From Rhizobiales bacterium Ga0077545 (GTDB lineage Bacteria; Pseudomonadota; Alphaproteobacteria; Rhizobiales; Methylopilaceae), in contig LNEV01000007.1 in NCBI GenBank assembly GCA_001464335.1, forward strand, positions 62,001-126,000: 64,000 nucleotides of DNA. The letters run 5' to 3'. This document shows, one piece after another, positions 50,826-59,316 of this stretch. Position numbers and translations under genes: made by a program. How positions within the stretch are numbered: the stretch's first letter is position 1; every line of letters starts with the position of its first letter. The notes below the pieces were generated by a model, which searched no databases, had not been told where the DNA came from, and saw only the letters and a list, made by a program, of their open reading frames with translations.

Positions 50826-51782
50826 GTGACACAGACTTTGCTTCTCCCCGCCTCTCCCGCGGCTGTTTCCGAGGCTGCGGCGGCCCTGGCTTCCGGCGGG
50901 CTCGTCGCCTTCCCGACCGAAACCGTCTACGGCCTCGGCGGCGATGCGCGCGACGGGCGGAGCGTCGCCGCGATCTATGAGGCCAAGGAGCGGCCGAGCT
51001 TCAACCCGCTGATCGCCCATGTCATCTCGCTTGCCGAAGCGCGGAAACAGGGGGTGTTCGATGCCCGAGCGGACAAGCTCGGCACCGCGTTCTGGCCGGG
51101 ACCGTTGACCCTCGTTGTGCCGTTCGCCAAGAGCGGCACTGTCCACGAGCTTGCCCGGGCCGGGCTGCCCACCGTGGCCCTGCGTGTGCCCGCACATCCC
51201 GTCGCACGGCACCTTCTTGAAGCGTTCGGCGCGCCGGTCGTCGCGCCGTCAGCGAACCGCTCCGGCCGTGTCAGCCCGACATCTGCGGAGCATGTGAGGG
51301 CCGATCTGGACGGCCGCGTCGCGCTCATCCTTGACGGCGGACGAACACCAGTCGGCGTGGAATCCACGGTCATCGCCTGCCTCCCCGGTGAGCCGGTGCG
51401 GCTGCTTCGACCGGGCGGACTTGCGCGCCGGGAGATAGAAACCGTGCTCGGAGAGCCTTTGGCGGATGCCACCGACAAGGTACAGGCACCCGGAATGCTC
51501 GCCCAGCATTACGCGCCGCACGCGCAGGTCCGGCTCGACGCCGAGGACGTGGCGAGCGATGAAGCCTGGCTCGGCTTCGGTCCCGCTCAGCCGGCCGGTC
51601 GGCCTCTCGCATCGCTCAATCTTTCACCCTCCGGCGATCTTGCAGAGGCAGCGAGCAATCTCTTCGCGCATCTTCGCGAACTCGACGCACGCAAGCCTGC
51701 GTCCATCGCGGTTGCACCCATACCAGCCGATGGGCTTGGAGAAGCGATCAACGACCGTCTCCAGCGCGCAGCGGCGCGATGA
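50826..51782 (+). CDS. tsaC: L-threonylcarbamoyladenylate synthase (Sua5/TsaC)
   Basis: Makes threonylcarbamoyl-AMP for t6A37 in ANN-decoding tRNAs. 318 residues from the GTG at 50826; the frame extends far upstream over the divergent HDAC gene and is not real. It has the YrdC domain (LVAFPTETVYGLGGDA, KERPSFNPLIAHV, FWPGPLTLVV, APSANRSGRVSPT) plus the C-terminal Sua5 domain after a linker (SPGMLAQHYAPHAQV region), so it is the long Sua5 form. Its stop abuts the stop of the convergent KAS gene with no spacer. Confidence 0.95.
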   Translation: MTQTLLLPASPAAVSEAAAALASGGLVAFPTETVYGLGGDARDGRSVAAIYEAKERPSFNPLIAHVISLAEARKQGVFDARADKLGTAFWPGPLTLVVPFAKSGTVHELARAGLPTVALRVPAHPVARHLLEAFGAPVVAPSANRSGRVSPTSAEHVRADLDGRVALILDGGRTPVGVESTVIACLPGEPVRLLRPGGLARREIETVLGEPLADATDKVQAPGMLAQHYAPHAQVRLDAEDVASDEAWLGFGPAQPAGRPLASLNLSPSGDLAEAASNLFAHLRELDARKPASIAVAPIPADGLGEAINDRLQRAAAR

Positions 51783-53048
51783 TCAAGGCCAGCGTTTCAG
51801 GACGATGCTGGCGTTGGCGCCGCCGAAGCCGAAGCCGTTCGACAGCGCATATTCCATGCCCAGCGGCCGCGCCTGCGGTCCCACAATATCAAGACCTTCG
51901 GCTGCCGGATCGGGGTCAAGCAGATTGAGCGTCGGCGGCGCGATCTGATCGCGCAAGGCAAGTATGGTCATGATGGCTTCAAGCCCTCCCGCCGCGCCAA
52001 GAAGGTGTCCGGTCGAGGATTTCGTCGCGCTGATTGCGACCGTCCCGTCCCGCCCGAACAGCGATGCAATGGCGGCAAGCTCGCCACGGTCGCCGACGGG
52101 CGTCGATGTCGAATGCGCATTGATGTGGTGCACACCGCCTGGCGAGAGCTGCGCCTGCGCGAGTGCGATTTCCATGGCGCGGCGCGCGCCCGAACCATCC
52201 TCCGGACCCGACGTGATGTGGTAGGCGTCGGCGCTTGTCCCATAACCTGCGATCTCTGCGAGAGGTTTGGCGCCGCGCGCTAGTGCATGTTCCAGATCCT
52301 CGATCACCAGGACGCCAGCGCCCTCGCCCATGACGAACCCATCGCGCCCCTGATCGAACGGACGTGAGGCCTTTTCAGGCTCGTCGTTGTACGACGTCGA
52401 CAACGCACGCGCCGCGGCGAAGCCGGCCAGAGCAACCGTATCGACGCACGCCTCGGCGCCCCCGCACACGGCAACATCGGCTTCCCCCGCCCGAATGAGC
52501 CGCGCGGCATCACCGATGGCCTGAAGGCTTGCGGCGCAGGCGGTGACCGGGGCGCCGATCGGTCCCTTGAACCCGTGGCGGATCGTGATCTGCCCTGCCG
52601 CCAGATTGACGAGAAAACTCGGTACGGTAAACGGCGAAAGGCGCCGCGCGCCCCTTGAATCGACCGTACGCACGGCATCGGCGATGGCCGGAAATCCGCC
52701 GATGCCCGAGGCGATGACCGTCGCGGTGCGCTCCTTGTCGGCGTCCGTCTCGGGACGCCAGCCGGCCTGCGCGATCGCTTCATCCGCCGCAGCGAGAGCA
52801 AAGTGGATGAATCGGTCCATTTTGCGGAGTTCCTTTTCGGAAATGATCCGCGTCGGATCGAACCCGCCTTCGGGATCCTCCGAAATCGTTCGCACCTGCC
52901 CGGCAATTTTGGCCGGAAGCGCATCGGCGACATTCTGGGGAAGCCGCGTGATGCCGGAGCGACCTTGCAGCATGCGCGACCAGGTCAGCTCCGTCCCGGC
53001 GGCAAGCGGCGATATGGTTCCCAGTCCCGTAACGACGACACGGCGCAT
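51783..53048 (-). CDS. Beta-ketoacyl-ACP synthase II-like (FabF)
   Basis: Condenses malonyl-ACP with acyl-ACP in fatty-acid elongation. 421 residues. N-terminal RRVVVTGLGTISPLAAG; nucleophilic Cys in VTACAASLQAIG, and the His pair in NAHSTSTPVGD and KSSTGHLLGAAG. The C-terminal LSNGFGFGGANASIVLKRW is typical. Because fabF is normally next to acpP, this solitary copy may be a second, specialised condensing enzyme, possibly for very-long-chain or secondary lipid A acyl chains. The following HxlR gene is 18 bases upstream on the same strand. Confidence 0.92.
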   Translation of the reverse strand: MRRVVVTGLGTISPLAAGTELTWSRMLQGRSGITRLPQNVADALPAKIAGQVRTISEDPEGGFDPTRIISEKELRKMDRFIHFALAAADEAIAQAGWRPETDADKERTATVIASGIGGFPAIADAVRTVDSRGARRLSPFTVPSFLVNLAAGQITIRHGFKGPIGAPVTACAASLQAIGDAARLIRAGEADVAVCGGAEACVDTVALAGFAAARALSTSYNDEPEKASRPFDQGRDGFVMGEGAGVLVIEDLEHALARGAKPLAEIAGYGTSADAYHITSGPEDGSGARRAMEIALAQAQLSPGGVHHINAHSTSTPVGDRGELAAIASLFGRDGTVAISATKSSTGHLLGAAGGLEAIMTILALRDQIAPPTLNLLDPDPAAEGLDIVGPQARPLGMEYALSNGFGFGGANASIVLKRWP

Positions 53049-53066
53049 GTTAATCCTCGATTGGTT

Positions 53067-53564
53067 TCAACTGGCTGGCTGAACGGGTTTCAGAGACTCA
53101 AGGCGGACCCGCATCTGGCGGCTCGCTTTCGGTCCGGCTGTTGCGACAACATTGTTGAGCACGAGCGGAATGCCGCTGTGTGCGTCCACCACCTGGGGCT
53201 CGACGACGGCGCCCCCGTCGCGCGCGGCAAGAAGAAGGGCGGCACCCTCGCCCGCAAGATGGCGATTGCTCCATCCGAGGAGCGCGGCAAAAACCGGAAA
53301 GAAATCGCGCCCCTTGCCTGTCAGGACATAGTCGTAGCGCCGGGGGCTCTGCTGATAGGCACGCTTTTCGAGAATGCCGCAGGCAACAAGCTGCTTGAGG
53401 CGCCCGGCGAGCATGTTCGGCGCAATCCCGAGACTTGCTTCGAACTCATCGAACCGCGTGAAGCCCTGGAACGCATCGCGCAGGATCAACAGGGTCCACC
53501 AATCCCCCACCTCGTCGGCGGCACGGAAAATCGGACATTCGGCACGCAGTGGCAGCGTCTTCAT
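53067..53564 (-). CDS. HxlR-family transcriptional regulator
   Basis: 165-residue winged-HTH repressor/activator. The conserved N-terminal Cys (C10, in AECPIFRAADEVGDWWTLLILRDAF) is the redox/electrophile-sensing position of YodB/HypR-type members; the recognition region is SLGIAPNMLAGRLKQLVACGILEKRAYQ. The C-terminal extension is longer than in short HxlR proteins. It is divergent from the D-lactate/2-hydroxyglutarate-type oxidoreductase with a 98-base shared region that contains an inverted repeat, and 18 bases upstream of the KAS gene, so it may control both. Confidence 0.92.
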   Translation of the reverse strand: MKTLPLRAECPIFRAADEVGDWWTLLILRDAFQGFTRFDEFEASLGIAPNMLAGRLKQLVACGILEKRAYQQSPRRYDYVLTGKGRDFFPVFAALLGWSNRHLAGEGAALLLAARDGGAVVEPQVVDAHSGIPLVLNNVVATAGPKASRQMRVRLESLKPVQPAS

Positions 53565-53581
53565 GCCTGCTCACTACTCTT

Positions 53582-53604
53582 GTGACTTTCATTTTGCAAG
53601 TTAC
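53582..53604. promoter_or_regulatory. Putative HxlR operator between hxlR and the FAD oxidoreductase gene
   Basis: GTGACTT (53582-53588), a 9-base spacer, AAGTTAC (53598-53604): inverted repeat with one mismatch in seven. It lies 17 bases upstream of the hxlR start and about 58 bases before the divergent oxidoreductase start, where it could block both promoters. The arm resembles the TACT half-site known for YodB-type HxlR proteins only loosely. Confidence 0.5.
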
Positions 53605-53662
53605 TGCTGGCGTCGCGAAGCCGAACGTTTACTCTGGAGTACGTGACCAGTTATCGAGAGCC

Positions 53663-55078
53663 ATGACGCAGCATCATCTTATTCAGCGGATTCAAGCCGT
53701 TGTCGGAGCAGAAAACCTCATCACCGGGGAGCAGGCCGAACCCTATCTGAAGGAGCGGCGCGGCCTTTTTCACGGCAGAACAAGCGCGGTGGTGAAGCCC
53801 GGTTCGACCGAGGAGGTCGCGGCTGTCGTGAAGCTTGCGCGCGAGACCCTCACCCCCATCGTGCCCCAGGGCGGCAATACGGGGCTCGTGGGCGGCGCGG
53901 TGCCGGATGAAAGCGGCGCGGAAATCGTGCTCAGCATGACACGAATGAACCGGCTGCGCGCGATCGATCCGGACGGCAACACGATGGTGATCGAAGCGGG
54001 CGCGACGCTTGCCGAAGCGCGACAGGCGGCGGAGAGCGTCGACCGCTTTTATCCGCTTACCCTCGCGCCCGAAAAATTCTGCACGATCGGCGGAAATCTT
54101 GCGAGCAATGCGGGCGGCCTCAACGTGCTGGCCTACGGCTCCGCGCGCGATTTCGTGCTCGGCCTCGAGGTCGTTCTGGCCGACGGCCGGATCTGGAACG
54201 GGCTTCGCACCTTGCGTAAGGACAATACGGGATATGACCTGAAACATGTGTTCACGGGTTCGGAGGGCACGCTGGGCATCATCACGGCAGCGGCGCTGAA
54301 ACTCTTCTCGCGGCCGCGCGCGACGGCCACGGCCCTTTTCGGTGTGCCGACGCCCGAACACGCCTTGGCCGTTTTTCGCCGCGCACGCGGCGAAGCGGGA
54401 CCGGAAGTGACGGCCGCCGAGATCATCCCTCTGTTCGGAATGGAACTCGCCGCCCAGAAACTCGGCCGGCCGCTCCCCCGCGGCACCGACTGCGCGTGGT
54501 ATGTGCTGATCGAACTCAATTCCGTCATGCAGCACGATGTCGGCGCCGTGTTGAAACGCATCGCGCGCGGTGCCCTGGACGGCGGCGAAGCCGTCCATTG
54601 CGCTTTTGCCGAGGACGCGCGGGAACGCGCCTGGCTTTGGGACTATCGCGAAACGATGTCCGATGCGCAGGGCCTCGCCGGCGCGTCGATCAAACACGAC
54701 GTGTCCGTGCCGGTGCGCGATATTCCGGCCTTTGTTCGCGACGCGACCGAAGCGGCGCTTCGGACGGTTCCGGGCTGTCGCCCCTGCCCGTTCGGACATC
54801 TCGGCGATGGCAATGTGCATTTCAACATCAGCCAGCCGGAAGGAATGGACGGAGCTGCCTTTATCGCTCGTTGGCACGACATGAACGCCGCCGTGCACGA
54901 TGTGGTGACGCGCTACAACGGTTCCATCGCCGCCGAGCACGGCGTCGGGCGCCTCAAGGCATCGCTCCTTCCGGGCGTCAAGAGCGAGGTGGAACTCGAG
55001 CTCATGCGCACGCTGAAGCACGCGCTCGACCCCGATGGCATTCTCAATCCGGGGGTGGTCTTGGCTAATTCCCGTTAA
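53663..55078 (+). CDS. FAD-binding oxidoreductase, D-2-hydroxyglutarate/D-lactate dehydrogenase type
   Basis: 471 residues from the ATG at 53663. FAD_binding_4 domain has PIVPQGGNTGLVGGAVPD and the ASNAGGLNVLAYGSARDFVLGLEVVL stretch; the C-terminal domain has FGHLGDGNVHFNISQP and the IAAEHGVGRLK signature. It oxidises a D-2-hydroxy acid such as D-2-hydroxyglutarate, D-lactate or glycolate with electrons to quinone or cytochrome. D2HGDH-type is my preferred reading because no glcEF subunits follow. It is divergent from the HxlR regulator. Confidence 0.93.
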   Translation: MTQHHLIQRIQAVVGAENLITGEQAEPYLKERRGLFHGRTSAVVKPGSTEEVAAVVKLARETLTPIVPQGGNTGLVGGAVPDESGAEIVLSMTRMNRLRAIDPDGNTMVIEAGATLAEARQAAESVDRFYPLTLAPEKFCTIGGNLASNAGGLNVLAYGSARDFVLGLEVVLADGRIWNGLRTLRKDNTGYDLKHVFTGSEGTLGIITAAALKLFSRPRATATALFGVPTPEHALAVFRRARGEAGPEVTAAEIIPLFGMELAAQKLGRPLPRGTDCAWYVLIELNSVMQHDVGAVLKRIARGALDGGEAVHCAFAEDARERAWLWDYRETMSDAQGLAGASIKHDVSVPVRDIPAFVRDATEAALRTVPGCRPCPFGHLGDGNVHFNISQPEGMDGAAFIARWHDMNAAVHDVVTRYNGSIAAEHGVGRLKASLLPGVKSEVELELMRTLKHALDPDGILNPGVVLANSR

Positions 55079-55144
55079 CCGAGCGGCAATTCTCGGGATG
55101 CAATCTAGAGCCGCCCGCCCGTCCGCCGGAACAGACGACTTTTC

Positions 55145-55660
55145 ATGAACATCGCCTCCGCAACGTCAGAGCCCGTGATGTCCCTTGCCGGGATGCGGGA
55201 GGAGCTTGTCGCGGCGAACATCAACGCCAAGACCGGCCTGTCCACCGACTATCTGAACCATTTCAACGAGATGGTTATGCTGGTCGAGCTTTACCCCAGC
55301 GCAGCGGACCTGAAGGACGAGATTCTGGATTGGAAGTTGCTGGGCTATCGAGAGCATTTCGAGACATCGGGTTTCCGCGCGAAGGCTCTGGCACTGTTGG
55401 CCTACGATCTCGCCGCGCCGGCCTTGAAGAAAAATCTCGATGTGATCGTTGCCGAACTCGATACGGTGCTGCTTCTTGCGCAGAACGCCATCGCGGCCGA
55501 GAACTTTCACGGCGAGGCCAATCTGATGCTTCAGGAGAGTACCGAGGCGGTCGAAATGCTGATCGCGCGTGCCAGTGCTCTCATCAACGGCCTTGCAGAA
55601 CCCGAGGAAGCCTCCGCCGACGACGCACAGGCTGCCGTCGACGCCTTGTTCGAAGGCTGA
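55145..55660 (+). CDS. Conserved-looking hypothetical protein (171 aa)
   Basis: I do not recognise this family. The ATG at 55145 has no strong ribosome-binding site; the upstream region holds GACGACTTTTC. The 171 residues look mostly helical, with LPSAADLKDEILDWKLLGYREHFETSG, a repeated alanine/leucine pattern and the acidic C-terminus PEEASADDAQAAVDALFEG. There is no signal peptide or membrane segment. The frame shows normal codon use. It is 20 bases before the Nudix gene on the same strand, so it may be in one operon with Nudix and TIGR02301. Confidence 0.75.
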   Translation: MNIASATSEPVMSLAGMREELVAANINAKTGLSTDYLNHFNEMVMLVELYPSAADLKDEILDWKLLGYREHFETSGFRAKALALLAYDLAAPALKKNLDVIVAELDTVLLLAQNAIAAENFHGEANLMLQESTEAVEMLIARASALINGLAEPEEASADDAQAAVDALFEG

Positions 55661-55680
55661 TCCGGGTCTATTCCGAAGGC

Positions 55681-56109
55681 ATGGCACATCGTCCCGAAGT
55701 CGGCGTTTCGACCGCGGTTTTCCGCGACGGACGCGTTTTGCTCGCCCAGCGCGCCGTCGGCGCTCTCGCGGGCCTGTGGTCGCTTCCGGGTGGGCGTGTT
55801 GAATTCGGCGAGCGGTTGGAAGAAGCGGCATTGCGTGAACTTCATGAGGAAGTGTCCGTCGAGGCTAAAATCGTCGATTTCGCGGGCATTGTGGAAGTCA
55901 TGCCGCGCAAGGAAGGCGCGCAGTTCCACTTTCTCGTGGTTGCCTTCGCCGCCCATTGGGTCTCAGGCGAACCGCAGACCGGTCCGGAAGCCGCCGATAT
56001 ACGCTGGGCCGATCCGCTGACGCTGGACGGATTGCCGGTCACGGACGATCTTCACCGCATCGTCGCCCGGGCTGCGGCGCAGATCCTCCCCGCAAGCGTG
56101 CGCGCATGA
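55681..56109 (+). CDS. Nudix hydrolase
   Basis: 142-residue single-domain Nudix hydrolase from the ATG at 55681. The Nudix box GRVEFGERLEEAALRELHEEVSVEA keeps the G, the first E, and RE-LHEE. No additional specificity motif (such as the MutT or NudC Tyr) is visible. It is probably a house-cleaning pyrophosphohydrolase. It lies 20 bases after the unknown gene and its stop overlaps the TIGR02301 ATG (ATGA), indicating coupling. Confidence 0.92.
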   Translation: MAHRPEVGVSTAVFRDGRVLLAQRAVGALAGLWSLPGGRVEFGERLEEAALRELHEEVSVEAKIVDFAGIVEVMPRKEGAQFHFLVVAFAAHWVSGEPQTGPEAADIRWADPLTLDGLPVTDDLHRIVARAAAQILPASVRA

Positions 56110-56684
56110 AGCATCTCTTTCCCGCTGCCGTGATTGCCGTCCTGGCTGCTTCCGCCATGCATGGGGCTTTGGCCCAGTCACCGCTGGAGTTTCTGCAGCA
56201 GCAGCAAAGACGCCAGGAACGACAGCGGGTGCAGCCCACGCCGCCACCTCCGGCCCAGACGGCGCCCGCGCAGACCAGTCCCGCCCCGGCCGCAGAACAG
56301 GCAACGCCGCGCGCGAATGAAAGCAGCGTTCCCACCGCTCCGGCTGCTGCCGCGCGGCCGACGGCTCCGCAAAACCTGCCTCCCCCGCCCTATGAAAAGG
56401 ATATTCGCCGCATCGGCGAAATCCTCGGCGCGCTGCACTATCTGCGTCCGCTCTGCGGCGCCGACGACGGCGCAATCTGGCGCGACAAGATGCGCGATCT
56501 GATCGAATCCGAAGGCGCGGCCGTCGACCGGCGCGAACGCCTCGCGGGCGCGTTCAACGAAGGCTACAACGCCTTTCAGACGACCTATCGCACCTGCACG
56601 CCCTCGGCCGATCTGGCGGTCCGCCGCTATCTCGAGGAAGGCTCGAAGCTGACACGCGAGATCGCTACCCGTCACGGCGGCTGA
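56106..56684 (+). CDS. TIGR02301-family secreted protein
   Basis: 192 residues from the ATG at 56106. A Sec signal peptide (MKHLFPAAVIAVLAASAMHGALA) is followed by a Gln/Arg- and Pro/Ala-rich linker of about 70 residues and the TIGR02301 domain: RRIGEILGALHYLRPLCG, IWRDKMRDLIESEG and a second Cys in TYRTCTPSADLAVRRYLEEG. The two Cys probably form a disulphide. The family is restricted to Hyphomicrobiales and its function is not known. It is coupled to the Nudix gene. Confidence 0.87.
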   Translation: MKHLFPAAVIAVLAASAMHGALAQSPLEFLQQQQRRQERQRVQPTPPPPAQTAPAQTSPAPAAEQATPRANESSVPTAPAAAARPTAPQNLPPPPYEKDIRRIGEILGALHYLRPLCGADDGAIWRDKMRDLIESEGAAVDRRERLAGAFNEGYNAFQTTYRTCTPSADLAVRRYLEEGSKLTREIATRHGG

Positions 56685-56792
56685 TCTCCACAATTGATTC
56701 GGTTGCGTTAACCCTTTCTCAAAGAATGGGGCGCGGACCTGACAGCGCGTGTTAGGGTTGGTGATCGGCCCGGGGGCGGCCGCGGGATCATC

Positions 56793-57059
56793 ATGGCTGC
56801 TTCACAATTTCCGCCGAACGTCACGGATCGTGAAAAACACTCGCGCGAGCGTTTCGCCGCTCTCTCCTATCTGGAGGAAGCCTGGGAAGGCGCCATGCTC
56901 GACGGCCTGCCGCCGGAATGCGTGGCTCAGGCGGCCTTGTTCCGTGCGCTTGCCGAACTCGTCGAAAGCTTCGGAGAAGAAGCCACGGCCGCATTCGCTG
57001 AGGGCCTCCCGGACCGTCTGCGCCGGGGCGAGTTCACGCTCGTCGAAGCCACACAGTAA
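56793..57059 (+). CDS. Small hypothetical protein (88 aa)
   Basis: I do not recognise this family. The ATG at 56793 follows a GC-rich leader with no clear Shine-Dalgarno. The acidic, helical 88-residue product contains SYLEEAWEGAMLDGLPPECVAQAALFRALAELVESFG. The pattern suggests a short helical bundle. It is 12 bases before the convergent LysE gene end. The gap 56685-56792 contains TTAACC and CTCAA, a weak CtrA-like half pair at 56708, which I do not treat as a feature. Confidence 0.6.
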   Translation: MAASQFPPNVTDREKHSRERFAALSYLEEAWEGAMLDGLPPECVAQAALFRALAELVESFGEEATAAFAEGLPDRLRRGEFTLVEATQ

Positions 57060-57070
57060 CCGGCGCGGCG

Positions 57071-57709
57071 TCACAGGACGTCGATAATAAAATCCACGAT
57101 CAGCGCGATGCCGAATCCGGCCAGCGCAACCCCTGCCACGACATTGATCGTGCGCAGCCAGGGCAGCGTGATGCGGCTGCGAAACTTCGCGACAACGCTG
57201 GCCAGCATCAACCACCAGATAAGCCCGCCTGCCAGAACACCGAGCGTCAGCTCTGCGGCCGACACCCAATTGTCGGGAGCACGGCCGATCTCGTCGAGAC
57301 CGGCGAAGATCGCGACAAAGCCGAGCAGGAGCGCCGGATTTGTGACGGCAAGCACGAAGCTCGACACGGCAGCACCGATCATGCTGAGGCGCGTGTCTTC
57401 CTCGACCCGCTTTTCCGGATGAGGCGTGCGAAAAAAGACATTTATTCCGAAGCCGACAAGCACCAGGCCGCCAATCAGCTGGATAAGGCCGATATGGTCA
57501 CGCACCATATTGGAGATCGCCGTGACGCCGAACGCCGCCACAGCCGCATACAGCGTATCCCCGATCACCGCGCCAAGGCCCGCGACAAACGCCGACGTGA
57601 AGCCATGCTTCACCCCGCGATGAATGATCATGATATTGACGGGCCCCATAGGAGCGGCAACGGCAAGCCCGATCCCGACCCCGATCGCAATCAAGCTCCA
57701 GTCCAGCAC
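57071..57709 (-). CDS. LysE-family amino-acid exporter
   Basis: Six-helix RhtB/LysE exporter, about 212 residues. The family N-terminus GIGLAVAAPMGPVNIMIIHRGVKHGF and the segment GLGAVIGDTLYAAVAAFGV are clear; SFVLAVTNPALLLGFVAIF is the fourth/fifth helix mark. I use the GTG at 57709 (GGGAGGA upstream); 57721 is an in-frame GTG that lies in the ribosome-binding site. Amino acid specificity cannot be told. It is convergent with the 88-residue gene and divergent from the secreted unknown at 57859. Confidence 0.9.
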   Translation of the reverse strand: MLDWSLIAIGVGIGLAVAAPMGPVNIMIIHRGVKHGFTSAFVAGLGAVIGDTLYAAVAAFGVTAISNMVRDHIGLIQLIGGLVLVGFGINVFFRTPHPEKRVEEDTRLSMIGAAVSSFVLAVTNPALLLGFVAIFAGLDEIGRAPDNWVSAAELTLGVLAGGLIWWLMLASVVAKFRSRITLPWLRTINVVAGVALAGFGIALIVDFIIDVL

Positions 57710-57858
57710 GCATCCTCCCACCGGGCGCGGCTTCCCCCAAGCCGCAAAACCGCCCTATCGCGGTGATAGTTGGAATAAGGCTTCGGGAGCAACCTCGCGC
57801 CACATCAAATAACAGGCTAGGCTTCGGTTTCATGCAAAGGGGCGAGGAAATTTTGACG

Positions 57859-58491
57859 ATGAAAAGCTTGGGAACGGCAGCCCTTTTTCTCGTCCTGACC
57901 CTCGGCGGATCGGCCCTGGCCGGCATCGGCGGCAGTTCCACCGTGAGCGCGCAAGCCAGCAAGGCAGACACGAAAGTCGAAACGGAATCGACGAACACTC
58001 CGTCCCCCGCCGCTCCGGCGCCGAAGCCGGATGTCTTCTACGATCCTGGTCTTCTGCCGGAACCGGTGCGCGCGATGCGCGACAAGATCCTGGAAGCTGC
58101 TCTTTCCGGCGATCTCGACAAGCTGAAGATCGTCATTCAGACCAATGAGATGCCGCCCGTCTTTTCATTCGGCGAAGACAAGGGCGATGCCATCGCGGCA
58201 ATGAAGGAGCAGTCGAACGATGGCGAAGGCCGCGAGGTCATGGCCATTCTCGCCGAAGTGCTCGAAGCCGGTTACGTACATGTCGACAAGGGCACGCCGC
58301 AGGAGATGTTTCTGTGGCCCTACTTCGCCCAGTACCCGATCAACGATCTGACGCCGCCACAGATCATCGAGCTCTTCAAGATCGTGACAAGTTTCGAATA
58401 TACCGAGATGAAAGAGTTCGGTGCCTACAATTTCTACCGCGTGGGCATTGGGCCGGACGGGACCTGGCACTTCTTCGTCGCCGGCGACTAG
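57859..58491 (+). CDS. Secreted hypothetical protein (210 aa)
   Basis: I do not recognise this family by name. From the ATG at 57859 (AGGAAA nine bases upstream) it has a signal peptide (KSLGTAALFLVLTLGGSALAG, with cleavage near SAQA), a Ser/Thr/Pro-rich linker and a 150-residue C-terminal domain: DPGLLPEPVRAMRDKILEAALSGDLDKLK, VMAILAEVLEAGYVHVDKG, FLWPYFAQYPINDLTPPQIIELFKI and EFGAYNFYRVGIGPDGTWHFF. The pattern is of a conserved helical-plus-strand periplasmic domain. The HisKA_2 kinase follows after 95 bases on the same strand. Confidence 0.75.
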   Translation: MKSLGTAALFLVLTLGGSALAGIGGSSTVSAQASKADTKVETESTNTPSPAAPAPKPDVFYDPGLLPEPVRAMRDKILEAALSGDLDKLKIVIQTNEMPPVFSFGEDKGDAIAAMKEQSNDGEGREVMAILAEVLEAGYVHVDKGTPQEMFLWPYFAQYPINDLTPPQIIELFKIVTSFEYTEMKEFGAYNFYRVGIGPDGTWHFFVAGD

Positions 58492-58586
58492 AATTCCTCA
58501 CCGCCCCGCAGGGGCATGTGGGCCCGACAACGGCTTTACCTGCTTCCTGATCTCTGTAAACATGCTCTCCACGAAGGAGGCATTGC

Positions 58587-59312
58587 ATGCCGAAGCCTCT
58601 CCACTCCATGAGCCTGTCCGAAGAGCCATCCGAACTCGAAGAGTTGCGCGCACTTCTCGCCGCAAAGGAAGAAGAATTGCGCCGGGCGGAGCTTCTCATG
58701 CGCGAGGTCAATCATCGCGTCGCAAACTCGCTCCAGCTTGCTTCGTCCATCCTTCGCATGCAGGCCCATCAGGAGACCGATCCGCACACGCGCGAGCAGC
58801 TTGAGAAAGCAGGGCTTCGCATCGGCTCGATCCAGCACGTCCATGCCCGGCTTTATCGCTCGGGCGACATGCAAACGATAGAACTGTCGCAATATCTGCG
58901 CGACCTGTGCAACGAGCTTTCCGAAAGCGTGATGCAGGAAGGCGAAGACAATCACCACACCATCACGACCGAATGTGAACGCATGCGTCTGCCGACCGAC
59001 TTCGTTTCGAAGCTCGGCCTGGTCATCAACGAATTCGTCACGAATGCTTTCAAGCACGCGGAAACGGAAGAAGATTCAGCGCAAATCCGCGTCCATGTAC
59101 GCACACACGACGACCACCTCATTCTTGAGGTCTCCGACAATGGGCCGGGCCTCGACGAAGATTTCGACATGAGCCGCATCCGGGGGCTCGGCATGAAACT
59201 CGTTCGCTCGGTTGCCTCAAGCCTTGGAGGCGATGCCGGCGCGCGCAACGGCGAGACGATCGGCGCGGTGTTCTGGCTGAGGCTGCCGCTTCCGGCGAAG
59301 ACGGAAGACTAG
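58587..59312 (+). CDS. Soluble HisKA_2-family sensor histidine kinase
   Basis: 241 residues without membrane segment or sensor domain. The phospho-acceptor is H43 in LMREVNHRVANSLQLASSILRMQ, the HisKA_2 dimerisation motif; the ATPase has NEFVTNAFKHA (N box), SDNGPGLDEDFD and GLGMKLVRSVASSLGG. The N-terminal 35 residues form a charged coiled coil. In Hyphomicrobiales HisKA_2/HWE kinases often feed PhyR in the general stress response, but no response regulator is adjacent, so the partner is open. The ATG at 58587 has GAAGGAGG upstream. Confidence 0.92.
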   Translation: MPKPLHSMSLSEEPSELEELRALLAAKEEELRRAELLMREVNHRVANSLQLASSILRMQAHQETDPHTREQLEKAGLRIGSIQHVHARLYRSGDMQTIELSQYLRDLCNELSESVMQEGEDNHHTITTECERMRLPTDFVSKLGLVINEFVTNAFKHAETEEDSAQIRVHVRTHDDHLILEVSDNGPGLDEDFDMSRIRGLGMKLVRSVASSLGGDAGARNGETIGAVFWLRLPLPAKTED

Positions 59313-59316
59313 ACCG

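Noticed and set aside
56700..56720. TTAACC with a following TCAA as a CtrA site before the 88-residue gene
   Set aside because: One mismatch in one half and common AT content; without a known CtrA target it is too weak to annotate.
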